From the NCBI GenBank assembly GCA_913057245.1, contig CAJXNH010000035.1:1-37458 (forward strand): DNA of 37,458 bases. Direction: 5' to 3'. This stretch comes from an uncultured Phaeodactylibacter sp. GTDB taxonomy: Bacteria; Bacteroidota; Bacteroidia; Chitinophagales; Saprospiraceae. Shown here in pieces: positions 15,967 to 23,746 of the stretch. Under the pieces are notes generated by a model that saw nothing but the letters and a program-made list of their open reading frames with translations, was not told the DNA's origin and ran no database searches. Every line of letters begins with the position of its first letter. Position 1 is the first letter of the stretch. Both the position numbers and the translations under genes were made by a program.

Positions 15967-17823
15967 TTAATGCTCATCCTTAGATTCATCAGCGCCAACC
16001 GGCTGAATCTGTGGAATGAAATCCTTGCCATCCTTACCGTAGTCATACGCCCAGCGCTGAACAGTTGGAATCTTGCCAGGCCAGTTGCCGTGAATGCCCT
16101 CGATTGGAGTTGTCCATTCCAGTGTGGAAGCTTTCCATGGGTTACGGTCGGTCATCTTCTTACCTTTCCAGATACTGTAGAAGAAGTTAACCACGAAGAG
16201 CAATTGGAAGCCAAACGTAATGATCGCAGCAATAGTGATGAACTGATTCATCAGATCGAAAGAACCAAAGGCGGCGAAGCTGTCAAAACGGTAGTAACGG
16301 CGAGGCACACCTGCCATACCGAGGTAGTGCATTGGCCAGAACACAGCGTAGGCACCGACAATCGTACCCCAGAAGTGCAGTTTACCAAGCGTCTCATTCA
16401 TGAAACGACCGTACATCTTAGGGAACCAGTTGTAGATACCCGCGTACATTCCAAAGAATGCCGCAACACCCATCACGATGTGGAAGTGGGCAACAACAAA
16501 GTAAGTATCGTGCAGCTGAATGTCAATAGCTGAGTTACCCAGGAAAATACCGGTCAAACCACCGGAAATGAACATGGATACAAAGCCAATACCAAACAAG
16601 CTGGCAGAATTGAAGCGGATATTACCGCCATAGAGGGTTGCAATCCAGTTGAACACCTTAACCGCAGATGGCACCGCAATGATCAGCGTGAAAATCACGA
16701 AGAAGTTAGAGATGAACGGATTTACACCTGACATAAACATGTGGTGTGCCCATACGATGAAGGACAGGAAGGCAATTGCCAGAATGGAGTATACCATCGC
16801 CTTATATCCAAAGATCGGCTTGCGGGAGTGTACAGACAGTACTTCTGATACAATACCCATCGCTGGCAGGATGATGATGTATACCTCCGGGTGGCCCAGG
16901 AACCAGAACAAGTGCTGGTACAAAATCGGGCTACCTCCTACATGATCAAGTGCCTGACCGCCTATGAAAATCTCGCTTAGGAAGAAACTCGTTCCAAGAC
17001 TACGGTCAAAAGTGACCAGCAGGAAGGCAGATACCAATACTGGGAACGAGAGCAGACCAATGATGGCGGTAATGAAAAACGCCCAGATGGTCAGTGGCAT
17101 ACGCCACATGCTCATACCCTTGGTACGCATGTTCAGAACGGTGGTAATGTAATTGATACCACCCAACAGAACTGATACTACAAAGAATACAAGGCTGACG
17201 ATCCATAGTGTCATACCTGCACCAGACCCACTGGAGGCTTGAGGCAGCGCACTCAACGGCGGGTAAGCCGTCCAACCGCCCGCAAACGGCCCTGTGTTTA
17301 GGAATAGCGAGAAGAACATAACCACTCCTGCCAGGAAAAAGAACCAGTAGGAGAGCATGTTCATGAATGGAGAAGCCATGTCCCGTGCACCAATCTGCAA
17401 TGGAATGAGCAGGTTAGAGAATGTACCACTCAGACCCGCTGTCAATACAAAAAATACCAGGATGGTACCGTGCATCGTCACGAGTGCGTAGTAAAATTCA
17501 GGTGCCAGTGAGCCAATGCCCGCATCATTTACGGTAATCCATTTGCCCAGTACCGGCTTCAGCCATGCCATGTTTTCCTCTGGGAAACCCAGCTGAAGGC
17601 GGAAAACAAGAGACATCAGACCACCGATAATCGCCCAAAACATCCCTGTGATCAGGAACTGCTTTGCGATCATCTTATGATCCTGACTGAAAAAATAAGT
17701 CGTTACAAAATTAGATTGAAATTTATCGCCGTGGTGATGATCATGAAAGTGATCATCGTAACCGTACTCTTCGATCAAAAGATCGTCTTCATGTACTAGC
17801 GGCTTATCTGCAACATTAGCCAT
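15967..17823 (-). CDS. coxA: Cytochrome c oxidase subunit I
   Basis: A 618-residue catalytic subunit of the aa3-type heme-copper oxidase; it reduces O2 and pumps protons. All ligands are visible: His118 (TMHGT, heme a), His311 with Glu313 and Tyr315 (GHPEVY, CuB and A1-type proton path), His360-His361 (WAHHMF, CuB), His438-Asp439 (LHDTY, Mg site), His446 (heme a3) and His448 (heme a) in VVAHFHIV. Twelve transmembrane helices are expected. The N-terminal 40 residues contain a His-rich stretch (DDHFHDHHHGD). It follows coxB by 79 bases and is cotranscribed with it. The A1 signature and the neighbouring CuA subunit make a cytochrome c oxidase, rather than a quinol oxidase, likely. Confidence 0.98.
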   Translation of the reverse strand: MANVADKPLVHEDDLLIEEYGYDDHFHDHHHGDKFQSNFVTTYFFSQDHKMIAKQFLITGMFWAIIGGLMSLVFRLQLGFPEENMAWLKPVLGKWITVNDAGIGSLAPEFYYALVTMHGTILVFFVLTAGLSGTFSNLLIPLQIGARDMASPFMNMLSYWFFFLAGVVMFFSLFLNTGPFAGGWTAYPPLSALPQASSGSGAGMTLWIVSLVFFVVSVLLGGINYITTVLNMRTKGMSMWRMPLTIWAFFITAIIGLLSFPVLVSAFLLVTFDRSLGTSFFLSEIFIGGQALDHVGGSPILYQHLFWFLGHPEVYIIILPAMGIVSEVLSVHSRKPIFGYKAMVYSILAIAFLSFIVWAHHMFMSGVNPFISNFFVIFTLIIAVPSAVKVFNWIATLYGGNIRFNSASLFGIGFVSMFISGGLTGIFLGNSAIDIQLHDTYFVVAHFHIVMGVAAFFGMYAGIYNWFPKMYGRFMNETLGKLHFWGTIVGAYAVFWPMHYLGMAGVPRRYYRFDSFAAFGSFDLMNQFITIAAIITFGFQLLFVVNFFYSIWKGKKMTDRNPWKASTLEWTTPIEGIHGNWPGKIPTVQRWAYDYGKDGKDFIPQIQPVGADESKDEH

Positions 17824-17902
17824 CTGCTGAAAAATTTTATTGTTATCCGTTCTAATCGTTGTTATACTGCTTTAACACAAATGCGTGATTCTTGTTCCGA
17901 AA

Positions 17903-19078
17903 TTATTCGGCAGAACCTTCGCCCTCAGGAGTATCTCCCTCAACCGGGCTCGCGTCCGTGAGTTCGGGCTCCTCTTCCACTGCTTCTGAAGCGAAAGGAT
18001 CGTCCTCTGTACCTTTGATGGTAGACTCATAGTAAGACTGCTGCTCAGAAAGCCAGTTTTTGTACTCCGCTTCTGAAACAATACGCACTGCGCGACGCAT
18101 CGCGTAGTGACCTTTGCCACACAGTTCCGCACAAGCCAGCTCGAAGTTGAAATCTTCAAACTTTGTTGGCCCTTCCGGATCTTCGGGGTCTACCGGTGCA
18201 TGCCACTCCGGGTATTTCGGTTCGCCACGATCATTCAGCGCACCGAGCTTAGCGCGGTACTCTTCTGTTGTCGTCGTTGGAGTGAAAACAAAGTAGGTTG
18301 GCATGCCTGGTACAGCATCCATTTTCACCCGGAAGTGAGGCAGGTAAAAGTTGTGTAAAACGTCGCGGGAAGTAATCCGCACACGCACTTTCTTACCTAC
18401 CGGCAGGACGATCTCACTTGGGTGGAAGTCATCAAGGTTTTTCTCGTCTGACCATACCTGACCAAGTGGGTTAGTTGCTGAGATCATCTTGTAATCCCGG
18501 GCACCGAGCTTTCCGTCAGGACCAGGGTAGCGCAGGTGCCAGGCAAACTGATAACCTGTCGCTTCGATTTCGATGTAATCCTCACCTTCTTCCACGTCCG
18601 CCATCACATCGTTCCAGGCATCCAGACCGCCTACTACGAGAAAGGTCATCACCACTGCAGGAATCGCAGTCCAAATTACCTCAAGGCGGTTGTTGTGCGA
18701 AATGTACTCTGCCTTGGAACCACGGCGCGCACGGTATTTGTACGCAAAGTAGAACAGCAGAATCTGAGTGATGAAAAATACGATGCCTGTGAAGAACAAC
18801 GTAATATTGAATATGTAGTCGATACTGCCGCCATGAGCAGAGGCCGATTCGTTGGGACCGTACCAAAGCATGCTATCCTTATAATAAATAGCAGATACAG
18901 TACACGCCAGGAGGAAAACAATCATGAAAATCATGGAGTAGCCCGCCTGAGTGCGGTTGGTCCGCTCTTGTGCTTCCTCTTCACCGCGGATTTTACCCGC
19001 CAGCTCTGTCACCTTGCCGATCTGAACGACAATAATGCCAATGAGAATGACGCAAAGTAGTACGAATAAAGCAGTCAT
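17903..19078 (-). CDS. coxB: Cytochrome c oxidase subunit II (CuA)
   Basis: A 391-residue subunit that receives electrons from cytochrome c at its CuA centre. The ligands are all present: His242 (VLHNFYLP), Cys316, Glu318, Cys320, His324 and Met327 in CAELCGKGHYAM. Residues about 274-312 form an extra segment between the fold's strands (…GEPKYPEWHAPVDPEDPEGP…). Four hydrophobic helices are seen (about 2-20, 47-66, 88-112, 132-152) instead of the usual two, and the C-terminal 40 residues are acidic (EEEPELTDASPVEGDTPEGE). No cytochrome c domain is fused. It is the first gene of the oxidase operon; an operator-like palindrome lies upstream. Confidence 0.96.
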   Translation of the reverse strand: MTALFVLLCVILIGIIVVQIGKVTELAGKIRGEEEAQERTNRTQAGYSMIFMIVFLLACTVSAIYYKDSMLWYGPNESASAHGGSIDYIFNITLFFTGIVFFITQILLFYFAYKYRARRGSKAEYISHNNRLEVIWTAIPAVVMTFLVVGGLDAWNDVMADVEEGEDYIEIEATGYQFAWHLRYPGPDGKLGARDYKMISATNPLGQVWSDEKNLDDFHPSEIVLPVGKKVRVRITSRDVLHNFYLPHFRVKMDAVPGMPTYFVFTPTTTTEEYRAKLGALNDRGEPKYPEWHAPVDPEDPEGPTKFEDFNFELACAELCGKGHYAMRRAVRIVSEAEYKNWLSEQQSYYESTIKGTEDDPFASEAVEEEPELTDASPVEGDTPEGEGSAE

Positions 19079-19125
19079 TATTCTTTATCTGATTTTGTGT
19101 GTAATCAATTCTTCTTTCGCTGTTG

Positions 19126-19146
19126 CTAAAATACACTCATTCAACA
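19126..19146 (-). promoter_or_regulatory. Candidate coxB promoter region with shared 13-mer
   Basis: On the minus strand TGTTGAATGAGTG (19146 down to 19134) is followed directly by TATTTTAG (19133-19126), close to the Bacteroidota -7 box TAnnTTTG. The 13-mer matches 12 of 13 bases in the actA promoter region (28648 down to 28636). A clear -33 TTG at proper distance was not found, so the promoter call is tentative. Confidence 0.4.
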
Positions 19147-19178
19147 GCTTTACCCCCGTTTCTGATTTCAGACTAATT

Positions 19179-19200
19179 TTGTTTAGAACCAGTCTAAATA
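19179..19200 (-). promoter_or_regulatory. Operator-like palindrome TTTAGA-N5-TCTAAA upstream of coxB
   Basis: The core TTTAGA (19182-19187) and TCTAAA (19193-19198) are perfect inverted arms with a 5-base spacer. Extending the site as minus-strand TA-TTTAGA-CTGGT-TCTAAA-CAA, it agrees with the actA site at 18 of 22 bases. It lies about 101-122 bases upstream of the coxB start codon. It is likely a binding site of a homodimeric regulator controlling both operons. The regulator is not known from the sequence. Confidence 0.75.
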
Positions 19201-19234
19201 AACCGGGTTTTGCAGTTCTTGCTGAACTACATTT

Positions 19235-20560
19235 TTAGTGCGCCTCTTCCCCGTGCAGCTCTACATGATGGTGCAGGGACTCCTCGAGGTAAGGATCGTT
19301 CTTCGGTGTCAGCGGTGCTTTAGACAGCTGATTCAAAATTACGTAGATGAACAAAGCCAGAAAGCCTAGCATAGTTCCCAGTTCAAGCAGGCCAGGGATG
19401 GTAAAGCCCATCTCGAATGGCATGGCGTGCATAGCAGCTTCCGTGTGCCCGGCAAGTTCAGCGCCATGCTCTGCACCGTGGTGCGCGCCTTCGTCTCCGT
19501 GATGCTCCATCGCGTGCATAGCAGTTAGCCGTGCACCTGGCTTGATCATCTGGAAGAAATCCCACCAGTGACCGAAGAAAACCACAACAGATGCAAAGAC
19601 CATAGTACCGTACTTCCGCTTAGTGTCATTGCGCATCAGTACGAAAAAAGGCGCAATGAAGTTCAGCAGCAGGTTACCGTAGAAAAGTACGGGATAATTC
19701 TCCTGACGCTCCTGGAAGTAAACGGTTTCCTCACCGACGTTACCGTACCAAATCAGCATGTACTGTGAGAACCACAGGTAAGTCCAGAAGATACTGAACG
19801 CAAACAGGTACTTTCCGAGGTCATGCAGGTGCTCCTGCGTTACATTTTGCAGATAGCCCTTACCCTTCAGGTAAGCAATCAGTACGATAGTGGAAGCCAT
19901 CGCGGCAACGAACCAGCTCGCGCCCGTGTACCATGCAAACAGCGTAGAGTACCAGTGGGCATCAATGGACATAATCCATAGCCAGATCACTGCTGCACTT
20001 GAAAATCCTGCAATAGGAAGGAATGCCGCAGAGTAAATCCGAATTTTACGGTGGTGCCCATAAGAAGCATCCCCGTTTTTATCCTCATCGAGAGACAGCT
20101 GCCGCATTTTCCATGCGAAAAAGATCCAGATGCCCATGATGATTATGGTACCGGCAGAGAACCAGGTGAGGTTCAGAAAGCCGGACTTTCCATTAAGTAC
20201 GGGGTCATTCGCAACTTCTGAGGCATCAGTCCAGTGATACAGGTGGTGCATATGACCTACTGTAGCAATCACTACAACGGCCATCAGGATAAAACCAGGT
20301 ATTAGGAACATGGAGTAAGCCTCCCAAATACGCTTAATCAGTGTGTGCCAGCCAGCCAGTGCGGTTGTAAAGGCAGACAGTATAAAAAGCGACATCAGTG
20401 CAATCCCCGTAAAAAATACAGAGTTGTGCAGATAGTTTGTCCAGAAACGGGTGTGGAACATATCATCACCGAAGAAAGTAATGATCATGCACAACAGCCC
20501 CAGCCCCATGAACCCAAAAAGGACGTTCCGCTGATTGCCAGTAATCGTGAATTGGTCCAT
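19235..20560 (-). CDS. actF: Alternative complex III subunit ActF (quinol oxidoreductase membrane subunit)
   Basis: A 441-residue integral membrane protein with about ten helices, a homologue of the membrane-bound quinol-interacting subunits of alternative complex III. Features: RFWTNYLHNSVFFTGIALM (about 38-56), IVATVGHMHHLYHWTDAS (about 97-114), WIMSIDAHWYSTLFAWY (about 195-211), IFWTYLWFSQYMLIWYGN (about 257-274) and VFFGHWWDFFQMIKPG (about 328-343). Residues about 345-385 form a hydrophilic His-rich stretch (AMEHHGDEGAHHGAEHGAE). It is the last act gene, separated from actE by 192 bases without a gene, and precedes coxB by 156 bases. Confidence 0.92.
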   Translation of the reverse strand: MDQFTITGNQRNVLFGFMGLGLLCMIITFFGDDMFHTRFWTNYLHNSVFFTGIALMSLFILSAFTTALAGWHTLIKRIWEAYSMFLIPGFILMAVVVIATVGHMHHLYHWTDASEVANDPVLNGKSGFLNLTWFSAGTIIIMGIWIFFAWKMRQLSLDEDKNGDASYGHHRKIRIYSAAFLPIAGFSSAAVIWLWIMSIDAHWYSTLFAWYTGASWFVAAMASTIVLIAYLKGKGYLQNVTQEHLHDLGKYLFAFSIFWTYLWFSQYMLIWYGNVGEETVYFQERQENYPVLFYGNLLLNFIAPFFVLMRNDTKRKYGTMVFASVVVFFGHWWDFFQMIKPGARLTAMHAMEHHGDEGAHHGAEHGAELAGHTEAAMHAMPFEMGFTIPGLLELGTMLGFLALFIYVILNQLSKAPLTPKNDPYLEESLHHHVELHGEEAH

Positions 20561-20752
20561 TAGTTATTTTGTTTGAATAGTTTTTTTCGATTGCTTTTCT
20601 TAAGGACGGATAAAAATCAATGATGCAATTTTGATTCGTTAAGTTTTCAAAACAACTGACCAGAGGGCGGTTGTGTGGAAATTTTAGCGAATCCTAAGAG
20701 AAAATTGTATCCTTCATTTCCGTCAAACTACTTGTGTACCCTTTTCACAGGA

Positions 20753-21688
20753 TTACTTCTTACCATGACCGCCATCACCGTGGCTGTGATCACCGCCGTG
20801 ATCACCTTCTCCACTGTGGTCGCCTTCGCTGTGGTCCCCAGCTTCAGCCGGCATTTCAACTTCGTCTGTCATCTTTTGTGCCAGTGAAGGTGCCTGACTT
20901 GCCGGTGTGCCAAATGCCGGGTTAAGGGTGTTGGCTTCCGGGCTGTATTCCAGCTTCTTCTCTTTGGCTTGCAGGGCACGGATCCAGTGGATCACCTGCC
21001 AGCGCTCCTCATAGGAGATTTTGTCCGCATAGCCGCCCATGACGTTCTTACCATACATGATTGCGTGGTAATAACGGCCATTGGAAGCTTCCAGAAATTG
21101 ATCAAGCAGGAAATTGGCAGGCGCAGCTGGGTAAACCGCGTTCGGGTTTTCATCGGAAACAAGGTAACCTACACCATCGCCTTTCTCGCCGTGGCAGATG
21201 CCGCAGAACTTGTTGTAAAGGTCCTCTCCCTTTGCCAGCCCTTCGGCGGTAATGGGGAAAGGGTTATCTATGATTTCTGCCGTAGCACGCTCGCGCTCCG
21301 GCTCCGTATCTTCATAGTAATAAGGAACAGCACCATTCACAGGTACGGCAATCCCCTGCACCTGATCCTGGCCATTCATGTAAGCCATTACATCATCAGT
21401 AGAGGCACCGCCATCCTGATTGGAAGCTAAATAAGCACCAGCGTAACCGCGGGGGATGGCGCCTTTGGCAGGCAGGCCGGCAATAGGCAGCTCCTTGAGC
21501 TTCACCACACTTGCGCTGTCCCAGGTGTTGTAATAATAATCGGTGTAGACATTCGCTTCCTGAGCAATGGAGTGCCCCATATCCGGCATGTATTCACTGC
21601 CCGGATGGTTGCCATCGGGAGGTGAGCAGGAGTGCAAAACCACTACTGCAACGAACGCCCAAAGTATATACTTGATGTTTTTCATCAC
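20753..21688 (-). CDS. actE: Alternative complex III subunit ActE (monoheme cytochrome c lipoprotein)
   Basis: A 311-residue protein with a lipoprotein signal ending at VVLHSC (Cys21). One heme c site, CGICHGEKGDGVG (about 163-175), is typical of class I monoheme cytochromes and is followed by the Met ligand region YGKNVMGGYADKISYEERW. ActE takes electrons from the ActA/ActB wire and donates to the oxidase. The C-terminal 28 residues are a low-complexity His/Asp/Gly tail (GDHSEGDHSGEGDHGG then DHSHGDGGHGKK), unusual for the core fold. It follows actD by 22 bases. Confidence 0.95.
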   Translation of the reverse strand: MMKNIKYILWAFVAVVVLHSCSPPDGNHPGSEYMPDMGHSIAQEANVYTDYYYNTWDSASVVKLKELPIAGLPAKGAIPRGYAGAYLASNQDGGASTDDVMAYMNGQDQVQGIAVPVNGAVPYYYEDTEPERERATAEIIDNPFPITAEGLAKGEDLYNKFCGICHGEKGDGVGYLVSDENPNAVYPAAPANFLLDQFLEASNGRYYHAIMYGKNVMGGYADKISYEERWQVIHWIRALQAKEKKLEYSPEANTLNPAFGTPASQAPSLAQKMTDEVEMPAEAGDHSEGDHSGEGDHGGDHSHGDGGHGKK

Positions 21689-21710
21689 ATCTCTTGTTTA
21701 TAGTTCTTTC

Positions 21711-22241
21711 TTAAATGTTCTTGGTATTCACCTCTTCCGCACCCGTTTGGGAAAAGAAGCCCTTCAGCTTGTCGGTAAAGGACGCTTCCGCATTCGTCAC
21801 GTCAAATGCAATGCAGAATTTATCATCCGTAATACGGTCGTCCAGCGTCGGGATCGTGACACCCGGGCCAAGACCGCAGATGATGTAAAAGGTAACGACC
21901 ATACCTACAGCCGCAAACAGTACCGTCAACTCAAAAGTGATCGGGATGAATGCCGGTGCAGAGAAGTAAGGCTTACCCCCGAAAATGATCGGCCAGTCGC
22001 GGGTGAACACCCAGGTCATGAACAGGAATGCGGTCAGTGTGCCAAGCATTCCGTATACAAAACCGGTAATGTGCAGGCGGCTTTCCGCAAACCCAAGCTT
22101 GGGGTCAAGCCCGTGTACCGGGAATGGCGTAAATACCTCTGTGATTTCAATACCCTCGGCATTGGCGTGGTCTACCGCCTTGAGCAGGTACTCCTCGTCG
22201 TTGTACAATCCGTACAGAATATCTTTCTTTTGATTGCTCAT
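21711..22241 (-). CDS. actD: Alternative complex III subunit ActD (DUF3341)
   Basis: A 176-residue membrane subunit with the DUF3341 pattern: N-terminal ferredoxin-like segment (ILYGLYNDEEYLLKAVDHAN), TEVFTPFPVHGLDPKLG (about 35-51), two transmembrane helices (about 58-78 and 99-123) and a soluble C-terminal part. It is a standard part of actABCDEF clusters and probably holds ActC in place. It starts 31 bases downstream of actC's stop. Confidence 0.95.
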   Translation of the reverse strand: MSNQKKDILYGLYNDEEYLLKAVDHANAEGIEITEVFTPFPVHGLDPKLGFAESRLHITGFVYGMLGTLTAFLFMTWVFTRDWPIIFGGKPYFSAPAFIPITFELTVLFAAVGMVVTFYIICGLGPGVTIPTLDDRITDDKFCIAFDVTNAEASFTDKLKGFFSQTGAEEVNTKNI

Positions 22242-22272
22242 TATTCTTGCGTTACAGATTCTTCAAATTGGA

Positions 22273-23682
22273 TTAGTGGGCGGCTTCCTTGCTGCCTTGA
22301 TGGGTTTTATTGGCATTTGGGCCAATGTACTGATCACCACCCGCCTTCAGGATACTCTTCACTTCCGCCACTGCAACCACCGGCGCAACGCGTACGAAGA
22401 TCAGATAGAGGGTAAAGAACAGCCCCAGGGAACCAATGAAAATGATGATTTCCACCCAGGTCGGCACATAGTAGCTCCAGCTTGATGGGAGGTAGTCCCG
22501 CGCCAGTGTGGTCGCAATAATCACAAAGCGCTCAAACCACATACCGATATTCACGAAGATGGACATCACAAAGGTGACGAAGATGTTCCGGCGCAGGCTC
22601 TTCCACCAGAAAATCTGCGGTGAAAGCACGTTACAGGACATCATACCGATGTAGGACCAGTAATACGGCCCAAGTACACGGTTATAGAAAGCAAACTGCT
22701 CGTAAATGTACCCGGAGTACCAGGCGATGAAGAGCTCCGTCAGGTAAGCCACACCAACGATAGTACCGGTGGCCAGGATTACCTTGTTCATGCTCTCAAT
22801 ATGCTCGAGTGTAATGTAATCTTCCAGTTTGAGGATCTTCCGCGTCATGATCATCAGGGTCTGTACCATGGCAAAACCGGAGAAGATTGCACCCGCAACG
22901 AAGTAGGGTGGGAAGATCGTGGTGTGCCAGCCCGGAATCACGGAAGTGGCGAAGTCAAAGGATACGATAGTGTGCACCGAAAGTACCAGTGGCGTCGCCA
23001 GGCCTGCCAGTACGAGGGAGAGTGCTTCCCAACGCTGCCAGTGCTTGGCACTACCCGTCCAGCCGAAGGACAGGAAGTTGTACAGTTTACGGCGGATGCC
23101 CTTCGCACGGTCACGTACCGTTGCAAAGTCAGGTACCAGGCCGGTGTACCAGAACAACAGCGATACCGTAAAGTAAGTCGAGATCGCAAATACGTCCCAA
23201 AGCAGCGGTGAGTTAAAGTTCACCCACAGCGGGCCGCGTGTGTTCGGATAAGGGAAAATGAAAAACGCCAGCCAGATACGCCCCATATGGATAAGCGGGA
23301 ACTGACCTGCGCAGATAACGGCAAAAATGGTCATCGCCTCCGCAGCCCGGTTTACACCCGTCCGCCAGCGCTGACGAAAAAGCAGGAGGATGGCTGAGAT
23401 GAGGGTACCGGCGTGACCAATACCTACCCACCATACGAAGTTGGTAATGTCCCAACTCCAACCGATCGTCCGGTTGAGGTCCCAGGTACCAATGCCTTGC
23501 CAGATCGTCCAGGCTACACCAAAGACGAATAGCGCCAGACCGGTCACCGCTACAATGAAAGCCAGCACCCAGGCAGCGCTCGGCGTACGCTCCGTTGGCG
23601 AGCAAATATCTTCAGTAATCTGGTGGTAGGTCTTACCACCGGTTACTAAGGGTTCACGAATTGGAGATACTACTGCACTCAT
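22273..23682 (-). CDS. actC: Alternative complex III subunit ActC (NrfD-like quinol-binding subunit)
   Basis: A 469-residue NrfD/PsrC-family membrane protein with about ten helices. It is the quinol-oxidising membrane subunit, receiving electrons in the membrane and passing them to the ActB Fe-S chain. Family-like stretches include TNFVWWVGIGHAGTLISAIL (about 86-105), WRTGVNRAAEAMTIFAVICAG, IHMGRIWLAFFIFPYPNTRG (about 130-149), VHTIVSFDFATSVIPGWHTT and LYLIFVRVAPVVAVAEV near the end. Its length fits ActC. It is 64 bases after actB. Confidence 0.95.
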   Translation of the reverse strand: MSAVVSPIREPLVTGGKTYHQITEDICSPTERTPSAAWVLAFIVAVTGLALFVFGVAWTIWQGIGTWDLNRTIGWSWDITNFVWWVGIGHAGTLISAILLLFRQRWRTGVNRAAEAMTIFAVICAGQFPLIHMGRIWLAFFIFPYPNTRGPLWVNFNSPLLWDVFAISTYFTVSLLFWYTGLVPDFATVRDRAKGIRRKLYNFLSFGWTGSAKHWQRWEALSLVLAGLATPLVLSVHTIVSFDFATSVIPGWHTTIFPPYFVAGAIFSGFAMVQTLMIMTRKILKLEDYITLEHIESMNKVILATGTIVGVAYLTELFIAWYSGYIYEQFAFYNRVLGPYYWSYIGMMSCNVLSPQIFWWKSLRRNIFVTFVMSIFVNIGMWFERFVIIATTLARDYLPSSWSYYVPTWVEIIIFIGSLGLFFTLYLIFVRVAPVVAVAEVKSILKAGGDQYIGPNANKTHQGSKEAAH

Positions 23683-23746
23683 TATAATCGAGTCGTTAAA
23701 TGTTATTTAATTATAGAGGCGGTGGGGAGCAGGCTCCCCACCCGCT

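Noticed and set aside
15970..16533. Plus-strand open frame opposite coxA
   Set aside because: Antisense to the certain subunit I gene, with no domain features.
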